Positions 22,047 through 34,818 are shown, counted from the stretch's first letter. The stretch: 64,000 nt of DNA from Homalodisca vitripennis (GCF_021130785.1 NC_060213.1:133562001-133626000), one strand, 5' to 3'. Numbers and translations are program-made. The notes: a model not told the origin generated them from the sequence alone.

Positions 22047-24360
22047 TAGTGGGTCAATTTAATGTACCGGTGGAGGGAGGGTTGAGCCTCCTAACCTGCT
22101 AATTATATGTGGCCATAAGTGCATACCCCTTTCGAGCATTTGCGCATATATCAGTCAGATCTAATCTTAATCTTATTGGGAATCTTACATTAGAGCAGCT
22201 ACCCCGAACATTAATATATAAGGCTTAAAATCAACAGGACTGTCGTACATTACGTGCAACCAAAAGGTTTTTCTGAGGTTGATTTTTTTACACATCAAAA
22301 TGAAAAAAAGAGATGGAGACCATCACGCCCTGATCGTCTACTCGACTTAGTTTTATAAATTAATCTCAACCATCAATTTCATGTACTAGATCGCTGTTTG
22401 GCATCCAATATCTAAATAAGCCAACACTGAAATAAAACACCAACTGCGAGATTTACTTTTGCGGTAAAGTTTTGATGAAAGTTAATGTTTATATTTTCGA
22501 TGTGTAAATAAACACTTTAAACCAGTAATTGCACTTGTGTTCAATAATTAAAAATTTCTTTAAAAACTAAAATGATTTTATCAAATAATGCCTTGATAAT
22601 ATTATATGTTTATTATTTCATGACTTGATTAATCCTTAAATTGTCTCTTTTATTGGTAATCATGTTTTAAATAATTATTATTACTTAAATACCAACTAAA
22701 CAACCAAGGAATGTTCTGAGTCTGTTATAAATTTCACTGTGTTCACCCCATTAAAGGGCTTAATTTTATTAAATAAAAACTGTAAGCCCCACCGTGAAGA
22801 ACTGAATTTTAAAATCAATGTTTCGGAAAGACGTGTTAAATGTAGGTACATAGTCAAGTAAATTCAAAATCTATGTAAACTTTAACTGTATGATTCTTTT
22901 AGAGCACGAAGTTTAGTATTGATTGGTGCTATATCACTGAATAGAATAGAATAATGTCGTATATTATAAAGGAATTTGCATGTCCAGTAGTAACAATTGC
23001 GGCAATAAAAATATTAGGTTATTTTACACGATTTCTTAGAGCCATTTCTATTGTTCTAATTGGATCTCAACATTAATTTAGCTGAAGAGGAAGAATCCTA
23101 GACATTGAAATTTGCAATCTTTGAGCGACAAAATAAATAGAAAATTTGCAATTCAACTTGGGAACTTTGCACTCTGACATTCCGGAAGGAAGCAGTCTGG
23201 TAAAAATATTTCTAAACTCCAAAAGGCGAAGAGAAAACGCACATTCCAGCATCCTCGAGTTGGCATAATATACCTCCTACACCTTTGGAAATTTGAAAAG
23301 GGACGACATATTCTATCAGTGGTATTAACAAGTGTATACAAAAATGCAGCATCAAAGCTACAAAGTGATCGCGAATGCTCAAACAACCTTTATAATTACC
23401 ACCGCTCAAATAAAGAATAGGGTTCTAGAGGTGTTCGTGCACTGATTTAATTTTGATCACTTTATGCAAGAGAACGAGGTGAGTCCAGATATTTAACAGC
23501 TCAAGAAGTCTTAATGATGGAAAGAAGAGTTGTCGCAAGATGATAAGAGTCACCTATTTAGAATTTCTAATTTTTATCTTTTACTGTACTAACAGAACAT
23601 TTATTCAAATAAATCATCTGTAGGTGTGTATAATTTAACATTGAACGCAGGTATACTCAGAATGAAATGGTTTAATTTCTACTTAGAGTAAATATCAAAC
23701 TTCCCTCAAATAGTACCATTGCGAAGGACCAATCCGTGTCATGAATAAGGCAGAGTTTGCATATGGATAGGTCAGTGTCCTTGAAACACAGGGAACACGT
23801 TTTGCCATCTGAAAATCAATTGGTGCAATGCATTTTATATTTATTGGAATGGTTTTGCAGATTCAATGTCTTCTTGTGTGCAAAATTTGTACAAACAAAT
23901 GTAACAATAAATAATTGGTAGTAAAACTTTAGGTTGTCCTCAACAACGTCACTCTTAAGCGTCATTCCTAAGTGCGCAAGAGTTCTTCAACAAGGCTCTG
24001 CACAGAGAAGTAAGGGTTGATGTTTTGCAATCTATTTTGGGTTTGGAAATTGTTTTTACGTAGAATTCTTAGATCTTTAAGATAAGTTCTTGGAATACAG
24101 CATCAGTAATAAACGTTTCCCATATCACTATTCATGAAATTAAAAAAAATAGGGAATATTATAGTGAACCTCCCCCTCCCCAATTGCTGAAGATAAAAAT
24201 ATAAAGATTTTAAAATTTGTAGACGAGTTATGGCTTTTATGGAGTGACCTTATTTGCTATCCTTTTATGACTTATTATAACGGTTATTTTTCCATTAAAT
24301 ATTGTTTTAGAAAAGATAAATTTTAGTAATAGGTTATATTAAGTATGTAAATTTTTTTTA
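22047..24360. other. Intergenic, no gene seen
   Basis: 2.3 kb of AT-rich DNA. Short frames near 23153-23409 lack any family pattern and overlap each other in different frames. Confidence 0.5.
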
Positions 24361-24364
24361 TTAA

Positions 24365-24380
24365 CCCTGGAGTAGGCGCG
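24365..24380 (+). repeat. Left terminal inverted repeat of piggyBac element
   Basis: CCCTGGAGTAGGCGCG, matching the right end at 14 of 16 positions. A subterminal GTGTGGTGTACAAAAGACCGCA follows near 24406-24427. Confidence 0.9.
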
Positions 24381-24848
24381 TCACTGATCCACACGTACTA
24401 GGTCGTGTGGTGTACAAAAGACCGCACTATGTATTATTATAATTGTCTTTAATGTCTTTAAATCATTATAATTGATTAAATACTGCTTTATATACAATTC
24501 TTATTGATTAAAAGGATTTGGGAATAGAATAATTTTACTGAAAATGTGTTCAAATGTAAAAAAAATCATTTAATATTTTTATATACTACAAAACAAAATT
24601 GTTTTAATAAAAGTTTTTAGTATAAATGAGGAGATATAAAGTGTAGCTTTAAATAAACATTTCTACAAAACAAAATATGTAATTTAAAAGAAAGTAGATT
24701 AAAACAAAAATACACTTTTTTAACATAATATAAAAACCTAATAACCAACCGTAGGGTTTAATAATTGAATATCAAATCAAATCAAAAATTAAAAATAACT
24801 TACAAACTGCTACGGTAAACAATTTTTTGCTCAAACTTTTTACTCTCT

Positions 24849-26742
24849 TCACTCATCATCGTCTGTATCACTGACATCCCCTTCTGCAGCGGCACATGTA
24901 ACACAAGCAAAGGATGTGTGTTCCCGGCAGATGAAGCGTTGACATTGAGGGACACCTCGTGCGACTCTTTCGGTTTTTGGCTCTTGGACAAAGAACACAC
25001 CTTCCAGTTTCACGCTGATCTTCTTCGATCACTGGACGGGCTGGTTCTGGTTGGCCACACAGTTGCTGGATCCTTTTCCGTAGTAACACAGGCAGTCGTG
25101 GCATTCCTGCCCTTTTTATCATTTGAGGGTTACATAGATCTTTTCCCAGAGATTTTATGAAGTTTCTTCTGTCACCTGCGTCCTCAACGTTACTCCGCAA
25201 TATCACAAAACTGTTGATGCCAGATATGTTCAGCATGGAGAAGAACACAGTCAATGGCCATCGGTTGCTTTTTCTGGAAACAGAGTAGGCTGCTTTCATT
25301 TGATCCACGGTGTCAACCCCTCCTTTGCATTTGTTGTAGCTGGTTAACATAATCGGTTTTTGTTTGTCACCAGTCTCCTCGTCTATAGTGTCACTATGAT
25401 GAAATGTTGAGAGAAGTAACACAACTTTATTGGACCTAGGCACATATGACAGTAATGTCATGTCACTTTGGTAGGCAAACAAACTTGAGTTTACCTTCCT
25501 TATTTTACTCTCTATAAAACATGGGGGTATCTCACGTTTATTTTTTTTCAATGTGCATACTGAAGTAAGACGGTGGTTTTGCAAAAGTTCTCTTGCCAGA
25601 GGTATTGATCCGTACCAGTTATCCATTGTCACATGGCGTCCGGTCCCTGAAATCGGAGCTATCAACCGAATAGCTACATCTTTTGATGAGTTGCTGTGCC
25701 TGTAGGGTCCTGGTGGTTGTCTTGCCGGATACATCTCCAAATTGGCAGTGTAATATGTCCTTGCATCACACAGTCCAAATATCTTTATGCCATAAAGAGC
25801 AGGCTTGTTTGGTAAGTACTGCCTAAACGAACATTTACCACGAAATGCCTCGAGAATTTCATCAACCGTTACAAAAGCACTCAGTGCATAATATGCTTGG
25901 CATTTGCTGACAAATTCCTCAAATACGTCACGTATTGGTGCAAGATTGTCTAGAGCTTTACGCTGTCTTCTGGATCTAATATCATCAAATCTTAATGCTC
26001 TCAACAAAAACTTAAAGCGCTTCAAGGACATGGCTGACCTAAAATACTCAATGCCAAGACCGTCTGTTGGCCATAAATCTTCTAGTTTTGTGTGAGAAGA
26101 CCTTAACAATCCAGCCAGGTACAAAAGGCCCAGTACAGCGTGAATTTCGTCACGGTCTGTTGACTTTGCGTCTCTCTCTCTGAGAAAGTTTTGTCTATTT
26201 TTTTCAATCCAAATGTTTGTAAAATTTACAATTTTATCCACAAATTCGTCTGAAAAAGAGTTTCCAACATTCAATAGGTGAAGTTTTTGTAGTGGCATCA
26301 CCTCTTGGAGAAGGTAATCGTACGCCAAGTCTCTCACCTCGTAAAATGTTGTATCGCCGTACTCTGCCTTGTAATTTCTCAGTGTTCATATGGGTATCCC
26401 ATCTCGTTACGTTGTCCTTGCCAAGAATATAGTTCTCTCCTCTTCTTACATGACCTTGAACATTGAAATCTTCTTCATGGTCTGCCAAGTCATCAAGCGA
26501 AACTTCTGAATTTGTGTTATGCTCACTGTAATTCTCTTCATCTTCTGATTGTTCCGATCCTTCTCTCTCAATTGGATTTTCATCAATTGTTTCTATGGTA
26601 TTCAATTGTTCAACATCCGGAAACAACTGTCTTCGTAAACGCTCTCTCTCTCTCTCTCTGCATCTGCGACACGAGCTTCTTCTATTTCCTCCCTTTCCAC
26701 ACTTTGAATCAATTGCAGTAAACGTCTCTCTTCGTCATCCAT
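24849..26742 (-). pseudogene. piggyBac-type DDD transposase, three frameshifts
   Basis: Transposase that excises and inserts at TTAA. ATG at 26742 begins MDDEERRLLQLIQSVEREE, a charged N-terminus. The frame is lost in a (CT)9 microsatellite at 26642-26659 and resumes as FPDVEQLNTIE with an acidic region. A second change lies between about 26310 and 26390, before VRDLAYDYLLQEV. The catalytic domain is then open for about 450 codons: VTVDEILEAFRGKC (first Asp), GRHVTMDNWYGSIPLA (second Asp) and KGGVDTVDQM (third Asp), all kept, with NKPALYGIKIF and SRKSNRWP between and after. A third change near 24950-24990 restores the C-terminal cysteine-rich zinc domain, CVLCPRAKN then PQCQRFICREHTSFACVTC, and a stop at 24849. 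Total is near 630 residues. It looks nearly functional apart from the indels. Confidence 0.93.
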
Positions 26743-27054
26743 CACACACACAATATTACTCTAATATAATAAAATAACTTTTAAAACTGAACAACGATAT
26801 TGCATAACCTAATCAGTCACGTGGTGTACAAACTTTCGCACAACAGTTCACACTAGAGGGCTCGTGGTGTACAACAGACCGCACCGCTTTGAAATAGCTC
26901 TACACTGCCTCGTGTCCTTGACGAAACTGGCTGAGAACAATGGTACGTGCGGAGGGAGAGGTGGGGATAGATGTGCTAGTAGGAAGGGGGAAGTGCGGGC
27001 TACGGGGTTTCTTTTATAAACAATAACGTGTCTCCTGCGGAAGTTTGTACACCA

Positions 27055-27070
27055 CGCGCCCTCTCCAGGG
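27055..27070 (-). repeat. Right terminal inverted repeat of piggyBac element
   Basis: CGCGCCCTCTCCAGGG just before TTAA. Subterminal GTGGTGTACAA motifs lie near 26820-26832 and 26864-26875 in direct orientation, and one near 27042-27054 in the reverse orientation. Confidence 0.9.
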
Positions 27071-27074
27071 TTAA

Positions 27075-27960
27075 GTAAAAAATGGCACACTAAATAAAAT
27101 TAAAATCACAGCTTTTTATGTGTTTTTTAACTTGAAGAAATTATATACCTTTATGAAATAAATTATTACTAAATGAAATATTTTAAAATAGGTTTTAACA
27201 CACTATGTTGTTATAAGAATAAAGCTTATCTGTCGCGGAAGCTATAAACAATATACATACTGTAAAAATATTAATTTTTTAACTCTGTATTTTGGCCATT
27301 TTACAAAATGCTTAAATTTTATAATTTACATTAAATACCTGTAATTTCACGTGGAGTTACATAAAAACGTTTTTAATCCTCTTACATTCATACATTTATC
27401 TTAAAAAGCTGTGATTCTAACGTAAAAATATATTTTTAAATCCCAAATTCTTCTGGTCAAAAATAGCAAGACTCTGATGAGGATGAATTATGATGCAATA
27501 AACCCTTCAAAGGACATTGTATGAGTTTACATATACATTTAAGTTAAAACATATTTTCTTTAATAACATCAGGATGACATTTTGTAATTCTGTCTACACT
27601 GAGCTGTTTTGTATAACATTCTGCACTGTTGTATAAGTGCCTTGGGTTCGAGTCAAGTTGTGAACAGTTTGTAAAGAGGACTTTGTAAGCTTAATGTCTG
27701 TTTACGTATACTTTAAAAAACTGTTTAGGTTGTGGTTCAATACCTTAATGTAAGATTTTTTAATACAAGTGGATTTTTTGCTTTTAACACAAGTTACTGC
27801 TTGGTGAATATTGTACCTTTTGTTTTAAGTTTAGTTTATTTTGCGTTTAATGGGATAGTAGTTTAATAATAATTAGTTATTTCAGTTGACGTTTTGATTC
27901 GTTAGGTTACATACTTATGAAACTAAACCCGTTAATGTTAACCGCTCGATTAGGTTAGCT
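27075..27960. other. AT-rich intergenic with one tRNA-like stretch
   Basis: No gene seen. The segment at about 27590-27660 has a tRNA B-box match and is listed separately. Confidence 0.5.
27590..27662 (+). repeat. Possible tRNA-derived SINE remnant
   Basis: GGTTCGAGTCA at 27649-27659 fits the RNA polymerase III B box. Upstream, a GTGC arm (TGCACTG...TAAGTGC) sits where an anticodon stem would be. The A box is not convincing and the acceptor stem does not pair. Weak candidate. Confidence 0.3.
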
Positions 27961-27961
27961 A

Positions 27962-28546
27962 GACTATCCATTGTGTATCGAAGATTCTCTTCTTCACATT
28001 GCAGTGGACTATCCATTGAGTATCGAAGATTCTCTTCTTCACATTGCACTGGACTATCCATTGAGTATCGAAGATTCTCTTCTTCACATTGCACTGGACT
28101 ATCCATTGAGTATCGAAGATTCTCTTCTTCACATTGTACTGGACTATCCATTGAGTATCGAAGATTCTCTTCTTCACATTGCACTGGAATATCCATTGAG
28201 TATCGAAGATTCTCTTCTTCACATTGCACTGGACTATCCATTGAATATCGAAGGTTCTTTCCTTCACAAGGCATTTGAGCATCTATTTTGTATCGAAGAT
28301 GTTCTTCTATACAAACCATTGGACCATCCATTGATTATAAAAAGTTTTCTTCTTTACAAGGTGTTGGACCTTCCATTGAGTATCGAAGTTTCTCTTCTTT
28401 ACAAGGCATTGGACCCTCTACTGTGTATCTAAGTGTTTTCTTCTTTAAATGGCATTTCACCGTTCAATGAATACTGACCTTTTTATTCTTCACAAGGCTT
28501 TGAAAAATCATTTGTGTATCGAAGTTTTTATTCTTAAAACTGTGTA
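27962..28546. repeat. 45-bp minisatellite, 13 copies in perfect register
   Basis: Units start with GACTATCCATTGAGTATCGA or a variant at 27962, 28007, 28052, 28097, 28142, 28187, 28232, 28277, 28322, 28367, 28412, 28457 and 28502. The first six or seven are nearly identical; similarity falls steadily towards the right edge. The period never changes, so a 15-residue peptide repeat (LSIEDSLLHIALDYP on +, MDSPVQCEEENLRYS on -) stays open over most of the array. No start, signal or splice site argues for translation, so it is annotated as a repeat. Confidence 0.95.
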
Positions 28547-29505
28547 TATTACTCGCAGCAGTTGCGAGTACATCCTGCAGGACTTTGAGTAATTTCTCAG
28601 ATCACCGGGGTCTTGGCTCTCTGATGAAAATTATGAGACTACCTCTAAGTCTTTGAAAACGTTGAATAAAGTAGTACCTCATCTATTGGATGAGATGGCT
28701 TTATGATGGGATGGCTTAGAAACAACATAGTCAAAATGCTCTCTATTCGTTGTTGTACCGGCCAACTGGGTTAAAAAGCTATAACCATAAGCCAATCACC
28801 AAGGTTTAGTAATTTTGTATTCTACATTTGTGCACAGTCCGCATGAAAAGATCGGATTTTAAGGCTGAAACCATATACCTATCCCAGTTATCATATTTTA
28901 GTATTGACTGCAGCGGTTATCAGTATGAATAATAAACGAGGACGAATCCGTATTTGGTCGGTAGTATATTGTTTTAGGGGAGAACAAAACCAGTAAGGAT
29001 TATTTATCGGTGATACAAAACTATAAATTCTGTGTTCGGAGATAAATATTCATAAACCACATTTTACTCTATGGATTGTGGAAAATATTACACTACATTT
29101 GGTTTAATCTGGTTTGCACTCGCTATGTGTGACAGCCATGTAGTCGGGTGGGGAAATATGCACGGAGCAGATTAAAAAATAACCACCTTGTAATAAATAA
29201 CCTTATTCCTTGCACTATGGTCAAATCTTTAAATTTGTATACGGTTCATATATATAATACAACTGACAGCAATGATTTTTATCAAAATTTAATTCAGCAT
29301 ACGTGTTTATAATTAAAATTAATATTACACAATTGTATAGCCAAAGCGCTTTACCTCACTAATAATTCAATAATAAATATAACGAAATTAATGCTCAAAA
29401 AATATAGTACTCACTTAGATTCCTGACTTAATTACGTACATTTACCAGCATAATGGCCAACTTGGATTAAAAAAGCCTCTGCCTCCAGGTTAAGTAAACT
29501 ACAAA
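28547..29505. other. Intergenic, degraded retroelement tails
   Basis: Includes CTCTGATGAAAATTATGAG near 28618 and TTTGAAAACGTTGA near 28651, resembling the Penelope-type tails elsewhere in the window. Otherwise nothing recognised. Confidence 0.35.
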
Positions 29506-29509
29506 ACCT

Positions 29510-29800
29510 GTGTAACGGACGCTGTATCTGAAAAGTTTGACTGAAGGTGTATTACTTCATTCTTGCTTCCAAGACATTTGTCTCTCTCACTATTAAACCA
29601 CGCCATTTGCAAAAATACAAGTTATCCTCTGTGCCATCGTGTTCTTTATCCTACGAGACAAATTTAATTCCATTGTTAATTTTTTTTGTTCTTTTGTGTA
29701 CAAATAGCATTGGTAGGTTAACATGTGTTTCGTCGTCTAGTAAGTTGTATTGTAGCGTTCTAGAGTAAGTCCTATTAATATTTACAGAAATTCTGTAACC
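29510..29800 (+). repeat. Dispersed repeat B, copy 1
   Basis: Shares with 40640-40920 a run of matching blocks: GACGCTGT.TCTGA, GTATTACTTCA.TCTTG, TTCCAAGACATTTGTCT, GTTCTTTATCC.ACGAG and GTTAACATGT. No coding capacity recognised. The element class is unknown. Confidence 0.7.
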
Positions 29801-30970
29801 GACGACGTTGTAAGTTGTAAATAGTGGTCTCAATAGTTTCTCGTGGATCCCCAGGAGGCGGCCTCTACCCCCTATCTTACCCATCCTATATATCCTGTCA
29901 CTCCGGATCTTAGCGCGAAGGCAATGCATTGAGATATGCCTCAGATTCTTGTCCCGAGAAAACAAAAAAACTTTTCACGGTGAGTGATCTTAGATTTTAA
30001 GGATAGTAAAATTGCGGAAAGTATTACTGTGGAGTAACCCAAGGGCATGTGATTGCCTCTATGTTGTTTTTATTTATGAAAAGAACGGGACATTTTTATA
30101 AAAACCCAATTTTACCACAGACCACGATGTGTGTACACATCGCTGTTATCACTGCCTGATGAGGTTGACATTCTGTCGATGACCTTGAATTACTTCACCA
30201 ACACCATTTAACAAACACTTTGATCTCATGTAAATGTATTTCACTTTAAATATTTTCTGTTTATTCATTCTATGACATTAATTATAATTTTAAGAGTGTA
30301 TTTCTGTTAAATTTTATTTATTTTTGTATGGTTGTTTGTGTATTATAAAAGGTTTAAGTGAGAGCTTTTAACTAGGTGTTATAACTTGCTTTAGTATGCT
30401 ATAATTTAGTTGAACATGCTTGAATGTAGCATGCCAATTTAAAATCATTCAATAGTACTGAATGACAAAAACACTTTAAAAACTCGAAACTTTGATTTTC
30501 TTTGTTAAAACTTCAAAATTATCGTGTTTATAAATAAACTTTTGCTATAAGCTAAAATAGTATAAACACAAATATTGTACCAAAAATACAATACGGTCAT
30601 CTATTCGTTGTTTTAAAGATTTAGTATATGTTTAAACCTAACCTAATTTGTATTATACTATTGTATGTCATATACAAAAATATGCTTCTTACATTTTGCT
30701 GAATAAATATTAATGTACATAGGTACATGTCAGAAATGCGCTAGAAAAATCAAAAATATATGTAAATAATTAAAATATACCTTCAGGAATAAATGGAGAA
30801 AGGTTGGTTTTCTGATGCCGGTCACTTAAACTTGTCGAGCGGAAGATGGATAATTAGGTATGGATATTAACTTATACAGTATACTATTCTGTCAGTATGT
30901 CAGCTCCTTAATGGTTGGTATGTTAATATAACTAGACTTAAATATGCATAAACCTCGTCTGACGAACCAA
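29801..30970. other. Intergenic, no gene seen
   Basis: A - strand frame crossing 29651-29965 has a basic composition but extends into repeat B and matches nothing I know. The remainder is AT-rich. Confidence 0.4.
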
Positions 30971-30976
30971 CCACAA

Positions 30977-31310
30977 AGTGAATGTTGAGTCGAACTCCAC
31001 TTCACTTTCGGCAGAGACTGAATGCGAAAGTGTTGCTACGTTCTTAGGAATCGTTAAACATTTTAGTCCACTCAAGTGCAACTCATAATACATCGAGAAT
31101 AATCATTCACATATATTATACTTAATTTCGTAATATAGGTGTCTCTGATGTCAAAACGATGCAAAGAATTCGATTTGATCTTCTTAAAACTGAGACGTTT
31201 TTTAGCATCTCTTCAGATTTACATGATTCCAGTTCCAGTTGTGACAGCGTCTCACCAGACGCTGCAGTAAGTGGAAGGTAAAATCAAGCTGTACTCAACA
31301 TTTCCAATGA
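30977..31310. repeat. Dispersed repeat C with weak inverted ends
   Basis: Left edge GAATGTTGAGTCGAACTCCA resembles the reverse complement of the right edge (about 31250-31310, CCAGACGCTGCAGTAAGTGG and following). Related right-edge sequence occurs at 31560-31640, 35960-36150 and 59100-59275. It may be a small inverted-repeat transposon family. Confidence 0.5.
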
Positions 31311-31559
31311 ATCTACCTTCCCACTGCAGTTATGTAATGTGTAGAACACTCAGTTGTTCCACCGTGCTTTTTGGACGTATCTAAAACATCTCAGTGCACT
31401 CAATTGTGCACCTGATGAGACAATGAGAATACCTCTTAATCTAAATTACACATTATTAGTCTAGATATGTCTGATAAAAAAATGAGTTAGAATTTGTTTG
31501 ATTTTTTGTCGTCAAATTTCTTTTGGAGATATTTAGAAGGATGTGGATTCCAGATTTTA

Positions 31560-31640
31560 TTAGTCCAGTCTGTGAAAGTGTCAAATTTCAAACGCTGCAC
31601 TATGTGGAAGGTGAAATGGAATTCAACTCAACAATTTATT
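31560..31640 (+). repeat. Dispersed repeat C, partial copy
   Basis: CAAACGCTGCACTATGTGGA and the following GGTGAAATGGAATTCAACTCA match the right edge of repeat C. Confidence 0.5.
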
Positions 31641-32222
31641 GTTTGAATAGAAAACTACTTGACAAGTAAAACTTTCATATTTTAAACATGATTAAAAATA
31701 TTGAGTTGTATTAATAGTTCTTTTTTTCTATTCCTTACAATTGCGCTATGGACGGTAGATATTTATTATACTAAAATAGAAATGTATGTAGAAACTTTCC
31801 CAAAACCAGTTGTAAAGGAATGAATAACTATAAATCTAACCTTACCGCATTTTATTGCACTCTTTCTGACCTCAGTGCCTCCAGAATACACATTTAGGTG
31901 TGAGTGTGGTTTACGTAAGTTACTAACTCTGAAATATTTACTTGTGGTGAGGTTTAAACATTGTGAAACCAATATTTTTATGGTTGTGTAACCATACTGT
32001 GGTGGTTTTTGTAACCTCCGAATTCACAACATGCACCAGCAAAATCTTAAAATATCTTGTTACTATGCATAAGGTATTTATAATAGGTATAGTCTAATTA
32101 AAATAAAAGTTCCTTCGAATGTTCAATCTACAGAATAACTCAATAAAACATCATAACTATGTTTAATATTATTTACTGAGAATTAACGAAACATATTACT
32201 CAAGTTGCTGTATAAAGTTAAT
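31641..32222. other. AT-rich intergenic, no gene seen
   Basis: Nothing recognised. Confidence 0.5.
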
Positions 32223-32560
32223 GTTTGCCTGTCTCTCAGTACCATATCCTAAAAACGAACTGATCTGGAGGATTTAAATATAGTATGAAACGCCATTTCT
32301 ATGTCTAAGGACATCGAGTTCGATGATGATGCATGTTACTCTATGGAATTTGGAAGAGCGTTACCGGAAATATTTACTCATTGCTATTGTGTGTAATGAC
32401 GATGACTTCGATAAAATGTAGGATAATTAAAGAAGTAACCACTCTGATACAACCATATGCAATTTTAATATTCTCATATTTACACATGTAGCTGAATGAA
32501 ATAAGCTATACATTTTGTATGCAATATGAGCAAAGGTTGTTACGCGCCTTGTGGTATGCT
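32223..32560 (+). repeat. Dispersed repeat A, copy 1
   Basis: Contains ACGAACTGATCTGGAGGA, ATTTCTATGTCTAAGGACAT, GAGTTCGATGATGATGCATG and, at the right, TGAGCAAAGGTTGTTACGCG. The same ordered blocks recur at 41075-41390, 41699-41970, 42870-43200 and 61310-61650. No ORF spans it. Confidence 0.75.
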
Positions 32561-34725
32561 TTATCTAGTAACTAAGTAAAATAAATAATCCTTGTGAACA
32601 TGAAAGATACAGTATTTTGAAATGGTTCTTATATGTTATATAAGGAAGATCCCTTAAGGTTTAGAAGAGACAATTGCTGAGAACGAAGTAAGACAATCTT
32701 CTCCAGTCTCACTTTGTGGAGGAGAAGCCGATTTTCATGACCATTGCATGCTGGGAAACCTTCTGGTGGAACTTTTACGCCCTTATTTTTCATCATAGCG
32801 TAAAAAATACGTCTTAAAATTACTTTTGTTAAATGTTATTGATATTGAGTTATGGTATACCTTCAGCATGTAAGCTTTTAATCGATAAGAGAGCACGTAG
32901 TTAAAATATATAAAAATGAGCACTCCGTGTGTCACTCTTCGAAGCAGTAACTCATGTAAACAATAAACTTTTGTTATTTTTACAAAGTAATTTTAATTTT
33001 TAGCAATTATTCAAACTGCTTGATTACAATATAGGCTTAAATTCTCTCTGTAATTGATTGTACGTGGAGGGATCCAAATCATTTTCAGTATTATTTAGTG
33101 AACTTATCTTAAAGAACGTTAAATGCAACATAAGAAAATATTTTTGAAACTGAATATTCGATTGAATTACCTTAAACCTACAATGGACTCCCTTGTGTAG
33201 GAGGTATTTTCTAAAAGGTCACTGAAATTTTTCTTGGATAATTTCCAGCCTTTACTGGAATTAAAGCGTCTATAAATTTAACCATACTTCAAATCTCCAC
33301 AACGAAAGGGATTATACTTTTGTTTTAGTTTTAATTTCTTGCTGAATAGAACAATATTTTAACTCTGATTAACTTCGGTTCCAATTGAAAAATGCTACTG
33401 CTTGCCTAAAATTTAAAATAATTGTATCAATAATTGTAATCGTTACAATATGCAAATGCATATTGATAACCTAAATAGGTTATTACTTATTCTCAAATTT
33501 CGAATAGCAATAAAAGTTGGTTTGTATGGAAATTTTAATTGTAAAGAACGTGCTTTTGTACTTGTACACATATAATAATATTTACCTTAACATTTTGTTT
33601 TAATTCTATGTGTAACAAATGCTACAATAACCCTTATAAACCTAAATCCGAGAGGACTAAAATAGAACCGAGCAATCTCCATGAGTTACATAGTGCTCAA
33701 ATTTTGGAACTATGGGCATCTATGAGTTAAAATGACAATCACCTCGCATGTTTAAACACGCAAATTCCACCTTTCTAACTTCAGGACAAAATCATATTCT
33801 AGAAAACAGTAATGATTTCGTAATAACGATCACCAAAATCTTCACTTGTGGTAAATTTTCATTTGTATCTTCTGTAAACAGCGAGTGAAAAACCAGTGCA
33901 CTATTTTTCCCATTACTGTAATTTCTAGCTGTTAACCGCCGATGGTAAAGTTACGGGTAGGCCTACATTTAAAATGCACAATGAGTACTACGTAATACAC
34001 GTAACTACCACATAAAGAGTTTAACTTGAACGATAAGTGAGAAGATCGCTATTTATCATTACTCCGGGACTAATACTTAGTGCGGCTGTTTATATATTGG
34101 TCTTTTACGCTTTCATAGCAACATTTACTACCAGGGAAGTAACAGTTTTAGTCTTTAGAACATGTTTTAGTTTTTCATGAATTTTCGTACACACACATAT
34201 TTTGTTGGTCATAACTTATCTCATGAACACCTACAAATCCATTTTGAAATTGTTTGAAAATATATTTTAATACCTTTACTGACAATCTATAGCAAAGGAA
34301 CGTGGGATCTTAGTATTTAAAATTCCTTGATTTCACCGATTTAACAAAATTTACTCAAGGGTGGTTGTATATAATAATACATTATTTGTGACATTTCATG
34401 TAATTTGGTTCAAAGTGCTATAGATTCTTAATTTAAAGCACATAAAATGGTTCCCATGTAAACCTTGTGAATGTAAGCAAAGTTAAAAGTTTTCAAACGT
34501 GCCAAATACGTAAGAGTCGTTCTAAAACAGTGTTTTACAATTCAGGCCTGAAGACTATATATATCTGGAATTTGATGCTTTAATATAACAGTCACAGTTT
34601 ATCTTACTTCCGACTATGGCGGGAGAAATATTTTACAGCTCAATATGTTCCAGAGTGGCGTAGCTTTATATTTGATAACGGGACGAAACATTCATTTATA
34701 AAACTGGTATATAAGTTATAAGGCA

Positions 34726-34730
<5 letters not shown>
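32561..34730. other. AT-rich intergenic, no gene seen
   Basis: 2.2 kb without coding, RNA or element structure that I recognise. Confidence 0.5.
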
Positions 34731-34782
<52 letters not shown>

Positions 34783-34783
34783 A

Positions 34784-34818
<35 letters not shown>
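34731..34818. repeat. (TA)n microsatellite
   Basis: Two TA runs separated by CCATGA. Confidence 0.95.

Larger units (their letters stand above)
24365..27070 (-). mobile_element. piggyBac-like DNA transposon, 2706 bp
   Basis: Flanked on both sides by TTAA (24361-24364 and 27071-27074), the obligatory piggyBac target. The termini are CCCTGGAGTAGGCGCG on the left and, reverse complemented, CCCTGGAGAGGGCGCG on the right. Each end has further copies of a GTGGTGTACAAA motif. The interior encodes one transposase on the - strand. Confidence 0.96.

Noticed and set aside
24918..25160. 80-residue + strand frame
   Set aside because: Antisense shadow of the piggyBac transposase C-terminus.
27915..28470. 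Several 60-153 residue frames on both strands with 15-residue repeats
   Set aside because: All follow from a 45-bp tandem repeat whose length is a multiple of three; no independent evidence of translation. Kept as a finding, not as a gene.
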